Part shown: piece by piece, positions 24,765 through 31,985 of the stretch
How positions within the stretch are numbered: the stretch's first letter is position 1
How the letters are laid out: each line of letters begins with the position of its first letter
NCBI RefSeq assembly: GCF_006438965.1
Contig: NZ_RCZM01000002.1
Coordinates: forward strand, 62,001-126,000
DNA from: Pedococcus bigeumensis
GTDB taxonomy: Bacteria; Actinomycetota; Actinomycetes; Actinomycetales; Dermatophilaceae
Length of the DNA: 64,000 bases
Direction of reading: 5' to 3'
Made by a program: the position numbers and the translations under genes
Notes under the pieces: generated by a model
Seen by the model: only the letters and a program-made list of their open reading frames with translations
Databases searched by the model: none
Told to the model about the DNA's origin: nothing

Positions 24765-25448
24765 GTGACGCGCCGCGTGCTGCTCGTGGAGGACGATCCC
24801 CGGGTCCGTCGCGTCCTCCGCCTCGCGCTCGAGGACGAGGGCTACCACGTGTCGGAAGCAGCAACGGGGGAGCAGGGCCTCGCCGATCTCCGAGCCGAAG
24901 AGCCCGACGTCGTCCTCCTGGACGTGATGCTCCCGGACACCGACGGCTTCTCGGTGTGCCGCGAGATCCGGCACCGCAGCAACGTGCCGGTGATCATGGT
25001 GACGGCCCGCTCGGACAGCCACGACGTGGTGGCCGGACTGGAGGCGGGCGCCGACGACTACGTCACGAAACCCCTTGTCGCCAAAGAGCTCTCGGCTCGG
25101 ATCCGGGCTCTCCTGCGGCGGGTCGAGCCCGCCGTCGACCAGCGACCGCGCCGACCGGTCATGGGTGACCTGTCGATCGGGCTCGATGACGGAGTGGTGC
25201 TCCGCGACGGAGAACCCGTCGCCCTCACGCGCACCGAGTTCCGCCTGCTGGCGGAGCTCGCGGTGGCCGAGGGGCGCATCCTCAGCCGCGAGGACCTGCT
25301 CGACAAGGTGTGGGGCTACGGCTACTTCGGTGACTCGCGGATCGTCGACGTGCACATCCGCCGGCTGCGGACCAAGGTCGAGCGCGACCCGGCGAGTCCG
25401 CGCCATGTGGTGACGGCTCGCGGCCTGGGCTACCGGCTGGCCGGCTAG
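24765..25448 (+). CDS. OmpR/PhoB-family response regulator
   Basis: 227 residues. Receiver domain about 3-115: the acidic pair in LLVEDDPRV, the phosphorylated Asp in VVLLDVMLPD, the Thr of MVTARSD and the Lys of DDYVTKPL. The C-terminal winged helix (about 130-225) has LTRTEFRLLAELA, a wing ending IVDVHIRRLRTKVE and ARGLGYRLAG. GTG is chosen over a longer ATG start because of the upstream -10 box. The kinase gene follows without a gap. Similarity in arrangement to mtrA-mtrB-lpqB is noted; targets are unknown. Confidence 0.92.
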   Translation: MTRRVLLVEDDPRVRRVLRLALEDEGYHVSEAATGEQGLADLRAEEPDVVLLDVMLPDTDGFSVCREIRHRSNVPVIMVTARSDSHDVVAGLEAGADDYVTKPLVAKELSARIRALLRRVEPAVDQRPRRPVMGDLSIGLDDGVVLRDGEPVALTRTEFRLLAELAVAEGRILSREDLLDKVWGYGYFGDSRIVDVHIRRLRTKVERDPASPRHVVTARGLGYRLAG

Positions 25449-26837
25449 GTGGTGCGCACCGCGCGCAGGGCGCGTCGGGTGGTACCGACACGGCGGTTCG
25501 GGGTGCGGGGCCGCGTCACCGTGGGCTTCGGACTGCTTGCGCTTGGCCTGTCGGCTCTGCTCTCCGGCCTGGCCTGGACGCTCGTCACGCGGACGATGGT
25601 GTCGCAGACGGAGCAGACCGCGCTGGTCGAGACCGCCCTGGACCGTAGTGAGGTGGAGAACGCCCTCTCGACCGGAGCCGCAGGCCTTCCTGCGGTCCTG
25701 GAGGGAGTGCCTGGTACCGACTCAGCGGCGGTGCTCGCCCAGGTGGACGGGCGCTGGTACGCAACCTCTCCGAGCCTCGGCCCCACCAGCCTCCCGACCG
25801 AGCTCGTGTCGATGGTCAACGGGGGACAGGAGGCCACCCAGCGCATCCGGGTCGACGGCACCCTGCACCTCGCGGTGGGGTTGCCGCTGACCGGCGGCAG
25901 GGGCGGCTACTTCGAGGTCTACTCCCTCAGCGAGATGCAGCGGACCGCCCGCGTCCTGTCGCTGGGCCTCGTGGCGGCCGCCGTCGTCACCGTGCTGATG
26001 GGGCTGGGGGTGGGCCGATTCGCGAGCCGGCTCGCACTACGGCCGCTGACCGAGCTCAACCGGGTGGCCGCGGACGTGGCCGCCGGACGGCTCTCGGCAC
26101 GTCTCGACGCCGACGGTGACCCAGACCTCGAGAAGCTCGCGGGGTCGTTCAACCAGACGGTCGAGGACCTCCAACGTCACGTCATCGCGGACGCCCGGTT
26201 CGCGGTCGACGTCAGTCACGAGCTGCGCACCCCTATGACCACCATGCTCAACTCGATGCAGGTCATCCAGAACCGCCGGGACCAGCTCCCCGAGTCTGTC
26301 CGCGAGCCGGTCGAGCTCTTGGCGGACGAGCTGGAGCGGTTCCGTGCCCTGGTCGTCGACCTCCTGGAGATCTCGCGCCACGACGCCGGCGACCAGGTGG
26401 TCCGCGAGACGGTGCGGGTGGGGGATCTCGTGCGTCGGGCCGCTGACGCCGCCGCCGGACGCGTCGTGACGTCGATCGACCCGGCGGTCTCGGGCTTGAT
26501 GATGGAGGTGGACAAGCGACGTCTCGAACGGGTGGTCGCGAACCTCGTCGGGAACGCGGAGACCCATGGGGGCGGGTGCACCGGCGTGCGGGTCGAGCCG
26601 GGGGAGCACGGGCTGCGGATCGTCGTCGACGACACCGGTCCGGGCATCGCTCCGGGCCGTCGGGCCCGGGTGTTCGAACGCTTTGCCCGCGGAGGGTCGA
26701 GCGAGCGCACCGGCGTGGGGCTCGGACTGGCCATCGTGGAGCGGCACGTGGCGCTCCACGACGGCCACGTCCATGTGGAAGAGAGCCCGGGAGGAGGTGC
26801 CCGCTTTGTCGTCGAGCTGCCGACCTCGGCCTCCTAG
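25449..26837 (+). CDS. Membrane sensor histidine kinase, MtrB-like arrangement
   Basis: 462 residues; the GTG directly follows the regulator stop. Helices at about 23-47 and 174-196 enclose an extracytoplasmic sensor of about 125 residues. HAMP (ALRPLTELNRVAADVAAGRL), then the dimerisation domain with the phospho-acceptor His in FAVDVSHELRTPMTTM, and the ATPase domain: N box NLVGNAETHGGG, G1 DDTGPGIAPG, F box RFARGGSSERTG, G2 GVGLGLAIV. It autophosphorylates and passes phosphate to the adjacent regulator. The signal is unknown; the downstream GerMN lipoprotein could modulate it, as LpqB is thought to do for MtrB. Confidence 0.92.
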   Translation: MVRTARRARRVVPTRRFGVRGRVTVGFGLLALGLSALLSGLAWTLVTRTMVSQTEQTALVETALDRSEVENALSTGAAGLPAVLEGVPGTDSAAVLAQVDGRWYATSPSLGPTSLPTELVSMVNGGQEATQRIRVDGTLHLAVGLPLTGGRGGYFEVYSLSEMQRTARVLSLGLVAAAVVTVLMGLGVGRFASRLALRPLTELNRVAADVAAGRLSARLDADGDPDLEKLAGSFNQTVEDLQRHVIADARFAVDVSHELRTPMTTMLNSMQVIQNRRDQLPESVREPVELLADELERFRALVVDLLEISRHDAGDQVVRETVRVGDLVRRAADAAAGRVVTSIDPAVSGLMMEVDKRRLERVVANLVGNAETHGGGCTGVRVEPGEHGLRIVVDDTGPGIAPGRRARVFERFARGGSSERTGVGLGLAIVERHVALHDGHVHVEESPGGGARFVVELPTSAS

Positions 26838-26850
26838 GGGTGTATGCCGC

Positions 26851-27414
26851 GTGGTTGCTCGCGGCGGCGTCCTCGCCTTCGCGCTCGCGGGGCTGGTGGT
26901 GGTCGCCGGCTGCTCCATCGGCACCCAGTCCACTCCCGTGCCCGTGGTGGCACCGTCGGCGACCGCCACGTCGTCGGGACCGAGCCGGCTGGGTGTGCCG
27001 TTGACGATCCAGGTCTACCTGGTGCAGGGAGACCACCTGGCCCGCCTGACGCGCACCGTTCCACCTGGGGCCGGGCTGGAGCCGTCCTTCGTCGGGCTGG
27101 CCACGCCCATCACCGCGACGATGACCGCGGCCGGGATCCGCAGCGCGCTGCCGCTGGCCAGTCACCCGCTGCGCGGGACCGTCGACGACGGGATCGCCCG
27201 GATCGAGCTGCCCACCGGTTTCGAACGCATCTCGGTGCACGAGCAGTCGCTGGCCATGGCCCAGCTGGTGTTCACCGTGACCGCGAACAGCCTGGCCACG
27301 AGTGTCCAGCTCGTGCAGGGGTCCAGGGCCCTGCCGATGCCCGACCCGACCGGGCAGCTGGTCACGCGACCGGTCACGCGCGTGGACTACGCGGCATACA
27401 ACCCTCCGGGTTAG
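26851..27414 (+). CDS. GerMN-domain lipoprotein
   Basis: 187 residues from the GTG at 26851, 13 nt after the kinase. Signal peptide with lipobox VVAGC (Cys21), then a Pro/Ser/Thr linker and one GerMN-like domain (about 50-180: LTIQVYLVQGDHLARLTR, DGIARIELPTGFERISVHEQ, ALAMAQLVFTVTA-like segment SLAMAQLVFTVTA, SVQLVQGSRALPMPD). It is much shorter than LpqB, which continues with a large C-terminal domain. By context it is an outside partner of the two-component system. Confidence 0.8.
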   Translation: MVARGGVLAFALAGLVVVAGCSIGTQSTPVPVVAPSATATSSGPSRLGVPLTIQVYLVQGDHLARLTRTVPPGAGLEPSFVGLATPITATMTAAGIRSALPLASHPLRGTVDDGIARIELPTGFERISVHEQSLAMAQLVFTVTANSLATSVQLVQGSRALPMPDPTGQLVTRPVTRVDYAAYNPPG

Positions 27415-27417
27415 GGT
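27412..27417 (+). promoter_or_regulatory. Leaderless -10 box of the DUF4184 gene
   Basis: TAGGGT, 6 nt, then the GTG at 27424; it overlaps the stop of the lipoprotein gene. Confidence 0.5.
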
Positions 27418-27423
27418 GCGCGA

Positions 27424-28236
27424 GTGCCGTTCACGCCCGCCCACGTGGCCGCGGTGCTGCCCCTGGTCGGGCGCGAGCGCCCACGGTGGGCGGTGCCGTC
27501 GGCTCTGGTGATCGGGTCGATGGTCCCCGACGTCCTCTACTTCGTCCCGATCAGCAGCCACCGCAACTTCTCCCACTCGCTGCTCGGCGTGCTGACCCTC
27601 GACCTCGTGCTGGGCCTGGTGTTCATGGGTCTCTGGAGGGTTGTCGCCGCCCCGGTGGTCCGCGATCTCGTGCCGCTCGCCGTGCGGGCCAGGCTCCCCG
27701 TCCCGCACCGCCCCAGAGCGTACGAGTGGCGCTGGGCCGCCCCCGGCGTGGTCATCGGATCGCTGACCCACGTCTTCTGGGACGCGTTCACCCACAGCGA
27801 CGGGTGGGGTGTGCGTCATCTCCGCGCCCTCAGCGATCCGCTCGTGGGGAGCCTGCTGGCGTTCAAGGTGGCGCAGTACGGCAGCGGTGTCGTCGGGGTC
27901 CTCGTGGTGCTCGGGTACGGCCTGCGCGTCCTGAGCGACACGTCACCGGAGCACGACGACTCGCCCCTCGCGACGCCAGTGGAGCGTGGGTCGGCCTGGC
28001 TGGTGCTGCTCGTGGTGCCGATCGTGTGCGCCATCGCGTTCACGGTCGCGGCGATGGTGACCGGGGTGGGCACCGAGATGCTCCTCTACGTGGCAGTGGT
28101 CCGCGGCGTGAGTGGGCTTGGTCTCGCGCTGACCGCCGTGGCGGTGTGGTGGCACCTGCGGGTTCGCCCCCGCAGGTGCGATCCGGCGGTGGTAGCTGGC
28201 ACGCCAGCGGACCGCGCCACGGACCGGAGTCGGTAG
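27424..28236 (+). CDS. DUF4184 family membrane protein
   Basis: 270 residues from GTG. The N-terminal MPFTPAHVAAVLPL is the hallmark of the family, followed by SMVPDVLYFV, HRNFSHSLLGVL and GSLTHVFWDAFTH, whose Asp and His residues are arranged like a metal site (reminiscent of YdjM-type metal-dependent membrane hydrolases). About six helices. Function is not established. It probably has its own leaderless transcript. Confidence 0.82.
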   Translation: MPFTPAHVAAVLPLVGRERPRWAVPSALVIGSMVPDVLYFVPISSHRNFSHSLLGVLTLDLVLGLVFMGLWRVVAAPVVRDLVPLAVRARLPVPHRPRAYEWRWAAPGVVIGSLTHVFWDAFTHSDGWGVRHLRALSDPLVGSLLAFKVAQYGSGVVGVLVVLGYGLRVLSDTSPEHDDSPLATPVERGSAWLVLLVVPIVCAIAFTVAAMVTGVGTEMLLYVAVVRGVSGLGLALTAVAVWWHLRVRPRRCDPAVVAGTPADRATDRSR

Positions 28237-28239
28237 CGT
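28234..28239 (+). promoter_or_regulatory. Leaderless -10 box of the F420-type oxidoreductase gene
   Basis: TAGCGT, 6 nt, then the ATG at 28246; it overlaps the end of the DUF4184 gene. Confidence 0.5.
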
Positions 28240-28245
28240 GCTTGC

Positions 28246-28710
28246 ATGCCACGCACCATTGCGACGAACACCACGGTCGACCTCGACGGACTGCTCGACT
28301 TCGTCCGGCCCCGACACCACATGCTGGTCATCACCACCCGAGCCGACGGTCGGCCCCAGGCCTCGCCGGTGACCGGTGGCGTCGACGACAGTGGACGGAT
28401 CGTGATCTCGAGCTATCGCGACCGGGCCAAGACGGCCAACGCCCGCAAGCGACCCGCGGTCAGTGTCCTCGTCCTCTCCGACGACTTCGGTGGGGCGTGG
28501 GTGCAGGTGGACGGCGACTGCGAGGTGCTGGACGCCCCGGACTCGGTGGAACCCCTCGTCGAGTACTTCCGCAACATCTCCGGAGAGCACCCCGACTGGG
28601 ACGAGTACCGCCAAGCGATGCTCGACCAGGACAAGTCGATCCTGCGCATCACCCCGACCCGGTGGGGACCCGTTGCCACCGGTGGCTTCCCCGCCCGGCT
28701 CGCCGACTAG
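28246..28710 (+). CDS. PPOX-class (split beta-barrel) F420- or flavin-dependent oxidoreductase
   Basis: 154 residues. Split-barrel pyridoxamine-phosphate-oxidase-like fold: HHMLVITTRADGRPQASPV near residues 24-42, IVISSYRDRAKTANARKRP (the basic stretch that contacts the cofactor phosphate), and WVQVDGDCEVLDAP. Actinobacterial members with this pattern use F420 more often than FMN; that assignment is from family knowledge. The substrate is unknown. Single gene between DUF4184 and coaE. Confidence 0.82.
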   Translation: MPRTIATNTTVDLDGLLDFVRPRHHMLVITTRADGRPQASPVTGGVDDSGRIVISSYRDRAKTANARKRPAVSVLVLSDDFGGAWVQVDGDCEVLDAPDSVEPLVEYFRNISGEHPDWDEYRQAMLDQDKSILRITPTRWGPVATGGFPARLAD

Positions 28711-28726
28711 CGAGGGCCGCCACCGA

Positions 28727-28732
28727 TAGGGT
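28727..28732 (+). promoter_or_regulatory. Leaderless -10 box of coaE
   Basis: TAGGGT, 7 nt, then the ATG at 28740. Confidence 0.5.
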
Positions 28733-28739
28733 GGGTGGC

Positions 28740-29933
28740 ATGCTGCGCGTCGGCCTCACCGGAGGCATAGGTTCGGGGAAATCCACTGTCGCACAGCGGT
28801 TTTCGGAGCTCGGCGCCGTGGTTATCGACGCCGACCTCCTCGCCCGCGAAGTGGTCGCACCGGGCAGTTCGGGACTCACCGCCATCGTCGACCGGTTCGG
28901 CGATGGAGTCCTCGACGACGAGGGGGCTCTCAACCGACCCGCGCTCGGGGCGATCGTCTTCGCCGACGGCCGCTCCCGCCGCGACCTCGAAGGCATCACC
29001 CACCCGTTGATCGCCCGTCGCACGGCAGAGCTGGTGGCCGCGGCCCCTGACGACGCCATCGTCGTGCACGACGTGCCCCTGCTGGTGGAGAAGCACTACG
29101 GACCCGGATATCACCTCGTCGTGGTCGTGGGGGCCGCCGCCGAGACGCGGGTGAAGCGGCTCATGCACACACGCGGGATGGCCGAGACGGACGCGCGCAG
29201 CCGGATCGCGTCCCAGGCGACCGACGAGGAGCGTCGCGAGGCCGCCGACGTGTGGCTCGAGAACGACGGGCACAAGGACGACCTGCTCACCTCGGTCGGG
29301 ACGCTCTGGCGCGAGCGGCTGGTGCCGTTCGAGGAGAACGTCCGGACGGGCACCCGTTCGCAGCGCCCGGAACGGCTCGCTCTCCACGAGCCGGACCCCA
29401 CGTGGCCGGACCAGGCGGCCCGGCTGCTAGCGCGGCTGCGCCACGTCCTCGGCGACGTCGTCGTCACCGCCGACCACGTGGGCAGCACGGCCGTGCCCGG
29501 CCTCATCGCCAAGGACGTCATCGACCTCCAGCTCGGGGTCCGTGCGCTGGCCGACATCGACGATCCTGCCGTCCTCGAACGACTCCGGCAGGGCGGCTTC
29601 CCCCTCGTCGGGGGCGTGCGATCCGACTTCGACCGCGGTTCGCAGGGCGAGTGGCCGAAACGGATGCTGGGGAGCGCCGACCCGGCGCGGATCGCGCACA
29701 TCCACGTCCGCGAGGTGGGCAGCGACGGCTGGCGCTGGGCGCTGGTGTTCCGCGACTGGATGCGGGCGGGCGCCACGGCCCGCGCCGAGTACGCCGTCGA
29801 GAAGCAGCGCCTGGCGGCGACCATCGAGACGGTCACCGAGTACACCGAGGCCAAGGAGCCGTGGTTCGACTCCGTCAACGACCGGGCACGGGCCTGGGCC
29901 GAAGCGACCGGCTGGCAGCCGCCGCGTGGCTGA
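28740..29933 (+). CDS. coaE: Dephospho-CoA kinase fused to a GrpB (UPF0157) domain
   Basis: 397 residues. Residues 1-195 are dephospho-CoA kinase, the last step of coenzyme A synthesis: P-loop TGGIGSGKST near 7-16, VIDADLLAREVV with the substrate-binding Asp, ITHPLIARR, and VHDVPLLVEK. Residues from about 205 form a GrpB/UPF0157 nucleotidyltransferase-like domain (LHEPDPTWPDQAARLLARL, DHVGSTAVPGLIAKDVIDLQ). This two-domain form is usual in actinobacteria, including Mycobacterium tuberculosis CoaE. The ATG at 28740 is set by the P-loop and the -10 box. The stop overlaps the DUF202 gene by 8 nt. Confidence 0.95.
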   Translation: MLRVGLTGGIGSGKSTVAQRFSELGAVVIDADLLAREVVAPGSSGLTAIVDRFGDGVLDDEGALNRPALGAIVFADGRSRRDLEGITHPLIARRTAELVAAAPDDAIVVHDVPLLVEKHYGPGYHLVVVVGAAAETRVKRLMHTRGMAETDARSRIASQATDEERREAADVWLENDGHKDDLLTSVGTLWRERLVPFEENVRTGTRSQRPERLALHEPDPTWPDQAARLLARLRHVLGDVVVTADHVGSTAVPGLIAKDVIDLQLGVRALADIDDPAVLERLRQGGFPLVGGVRSDFDRGSQGEWPKRMLGSADPARIAHIHVREVGSDGWRWALVFRDWMRAGATARAEYAVEKQRLAATIETVTEYTEAKEPWFDSVNDRARAWAEATGWQPPRG

Positions 29934-30304
29934 GGACCGCAAGCCCGACAGCGTCTACGGGGTCGGTGACGAGCCGGACCCGCGCTTCTCCCTCGCCAAC
30001 GAACGCACCACGCTGTCCTGGATGCGGACCGCACTGGCCCTGGTCGCCGGCGGCGTCGCGATCGTGTCGCTGTCCAGCCTGTCCAACCTGCCCGCCTGGT
30101 CCGCCTTGGTGGGCGCGGCCGCCTGCCTCGGCGGTGCAGCCCTGGCCGTGCGTGCGGTGGCGGCGGTGGGCGCGGGTCGAGCGGGCCCTCCGGCTGCGCG
30201 AGCCACTGCCCGCACCACGTGCGCTGTTCGCCCTCGCCGGCGGCGTCGTGGTGCTCGGAGCGTTCACGCTGGTGCTGGCCGTCGTGGAGATCGCGCGCCG
30301 GTGA
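29926..30304 (+). pseudogene. DUF202 membrane protein gene with an apparent frameshift
   Basis: From the GTG at 29926 the sequence reads a normal DUF202 N-terminus (RFSLANERTTLSWMRTALAL, helices around 35-55 and 60-80). Near 30151-30170 the family sequence moves to the next frame, where it continues as RWRRWARVERALRLREPLP, a final helix, and a stop at 30302-30304. That stop overlaps the GTG of the next gene in the usual GTGA manner. The span is 379 nt, one base more than a multiple of three. Staying in the first frame gives an Arg/Pro/Ala-rich stretch fused to the next DUF202 protein. A recent mutation, a sequencing error or true frameshifting could explain it. Confidence 0.7.
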
Positions 30305-30624
30305 GTCGGATCCCGAACCGCGACGCCCTCCAGCCCGAACGCACGGCGCTGGCGTGGCAGCGGACGGCGATCACCTCGTTGGTCCTGCTCGTACCCCTGG
30401 TCATGGTGGCGCTGCGTCTGGACGTGCCCGTCCTGGCCGGTCTCGGTGCGGGGGCGATGGGGACGAGCGTGGTGCTGGTCGTCTCGGTGCGCCGCCGGTT
30501 CGCCCAGCTCGGCGACGACAGCCGCGGCTACTCGCCCTACCCGCCGATGATCCGGGTGGCGTTCGTGACGGTGCTGGGTGCCCTCGGAGGTGCGACGCTG
30601 GGGCTCACCCTCTGGCTGCGCTGA
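30301..30624 (+). CDS. DUF202 family membrane protein
   Basis: 107 residues from the GTG at 30301, overlapping the stop of the preceding DUF202 gene. It shows the family signature LQPERTALAWQRTAI near residues 11-25, and three helices (about 26-44, 49-66, 85-105). Small proteins of this kind often come in pairs (YidH/YidG type) and may act together in the membrane. Function is unknown. Confidence 0.8.
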   Translation: MSRIPNRDALQPERTALAWQRTAITSLVLLVPLVMVALRLDVPVLAGLGAGAMGTSVVLVVSVRRRFAQLGDDSRGYSPYPPMIRVAFVTVLGALGGATLGLTLWLR

Positions 30625-30657
30625 GGTAGGGCGCGGCGTCCCGTCGTGGACCAGTGG

Positions 30658-31893
30658 TCACCCGTCGCGGGGCGCCTGCTCGCTCCGCACAGGGACCAGG
30701 GGGAGAGCCACGAGGGCGAAGGCGGACGCGGAGGCGAACGTCACGGCATACCCCGTCCAGGTGACGAGGATGCCCGCGAGGGGAGGCACTGCTGCGGCGG
30801 TGAGGAACTGGCCGGTGTTCTGCAGGCCGAGGGCACGGCCCGACCAGAACGGGCCGGCGCGTTCGGCCACCGCCGTGAAGGCCAGCCCGTTGTCCGCGAC
30901 GGTGACCGTCGAGGCCACCACGAGGAGCGCGACCGCGACGCCCCAGTCCTGCCCGGCCGCGAGGCCGAGCAGCGCCATCGAGACGACCACCGCGACCGCG
31001 ACCCATCGCAACGGGCGCATCCGGCTGCCGACGCTGTCCGACAGCTGGCCGACGGCGATCCGGCCGAGCGCTCCGCACACCTGGGTGACCGCGACGAGCG
31101 TGCCTGCCGCCGCCGCGGACCAGCCGCGGTCGGAGACCAGCCAGACGAGCGAGTAGGTCCAGACGAGGAACTGCGGCACGACCAGCAGCATGGAGACGCC
31201 GTGGATCCGGGCGAGGGTGCGGTCGCCGGCATAGGGGTTCCGGGCCGTTTCCACCGAGCGGTGCGGACGTGGCGGGTCCTTCACGACCATGGCGACGGCG
31301 ACGCACGCGAGCGTCGCCGCCACGGCCGGGACCGCCAGGGCGGCGCGTATGCCGTGCTGCTCGGCCAGTACGGCCATGGTCACCGCGGCGACGGCGACCC
31401 CGAGCGGTTGCGCCATCTGGCGGATCCCCATCGCCAGGCCGCGCCGTTCGGCCGGGAACCAGCCGACGACCACGCGCCCACTCGCGGCGTTGGCACTGGC
31501 GGCGGCCGCACCGGCGAGGAAGAGGAAGACGCCCCAGCAAAGTGGCCCGTCGGCCAGGGTGCTCGACGCGGCGGCGACAGCCGTGGCGGCCAGCCCGCCG
31601 ACGAGGACCAGCCGCTCGCCGCGGCGGTCGACGACCACACCCCAGGCCACCAGGGTGAGCATCACGCCGACCATGGGAGCCGCGGCGACCAGGCCCGCGG
31701 TGGCGAGGGACAGGCCCTCGCGGGTGTGCAGGACCGGGATGAGGAACGCTGGACCGTGCATCGCCACGGCTGAGGCCATCTGCGCCAGGGTGCTGACCCC
31801 GAGCATGCCCCAGCGACGCGGCATACCCACGGCTTGACCGGGGGCTGTGCCGGCCCGGGCGGAGCCGGGGCTGGCGGTGGGCGGGGTGGTCAC
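30658..31893 (-). CDS. MFS transporter
   Basis: 411 residues from GTG. Twelve hydrophobic segments; the loop between helices 2 and 3 has VVVDRRGERLVLVGG, the usual MFS motif A region, and FPAERRGLAMGIRQMAQPLG lies around helix 5. The central cytoplasmic loop (about 205-230) is basic. Substrate cannot be predicted. It is convergent with the DUF202 pair and divergent from uvrB, with 92 nt between. Confidence 0.85.
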   Translation of the reverse strand: MTTPPTASPGSARAGTAPGQAVGMPRRWGMLGVSTLAQMASAVAMHGPAFLIPVLHTREGLSLATAGLVAAAPMVGVMLTLVAWGVVVDRRGERLVLVGGLAATAVAAASSTLADGPLCWGVFLFLAGAAAASANAASGRVVVGWFPAERRGLAMGIRQMAQPLGVAVAAVTMAVLAEQHGIRAALAVPAVAATLACVAVAMVVKDPPRPHRSVETARNPYAGDRTLARIHGVSMLLVVPQFLVWTYSLVWLVSDRGWSAAAAGTLVAVTQVCGALGRIAVGQLSDSVGSRMRPLRWVAVAVVVSMALLGLAAGQDWGVAVALLVVASTVTVADNGLAFTAVAERAGPFWSGRALGLQNTGQFLTAAAVPPLAGILVTWTGYAVTFASASAFALVALPLVPVRSEQAPRDG

Positions 31894-31930
31894 TCCACAG
31901 TCCTACGCCTCGGGCGTCGGAGGCTGCAGA

Positions 31931-31954
31931 CCGTCTCACCGCATCCTGAGACGG
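31931..31954. promoter_or_regulatory. Inverted repeat in the uvrB upstream region
   Basis: CCGTCTCA (31931-31938) and TGAGACGG (31947-31954) are perfect inverted arms 8 nt apart. The right arm ends 31 nt before the uvrB start, so it overlaps the expected -35 region. It could be an operator or a hairpin for the divergent transcript. It does not look like the actinobacterial LexA site. Confidence 0.4.
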
Positions 31955-31973
31955 CGCTGTCAGCGGGTCCGCC

Positions 31974-31979
31974 TACGCT
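31974..31979 (+). promoter_or_regulatory. Leaderless -10 box of uvrB
   Basis: TACGCT, 6 nt, then the ATG at 31986. Confidence 0.55.
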
Positions 31980-31985
31980 GGACGC

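Noticed and set aside
26844-28739. Upstream extension of the coaE frame
   Set aside because: The frame is open for about 1.9 kb before coaE but overlaps three well-supported genes; the P-loop and -10 box fix the start at 28740.
29926-30624. Single 232-residue protein with two DUF202 domains
   Set aside because: The middle part has no family sequence, whereas the next frame restores it and ends at a coupled stop; treated as a frameshifted gene followed by an intact one.
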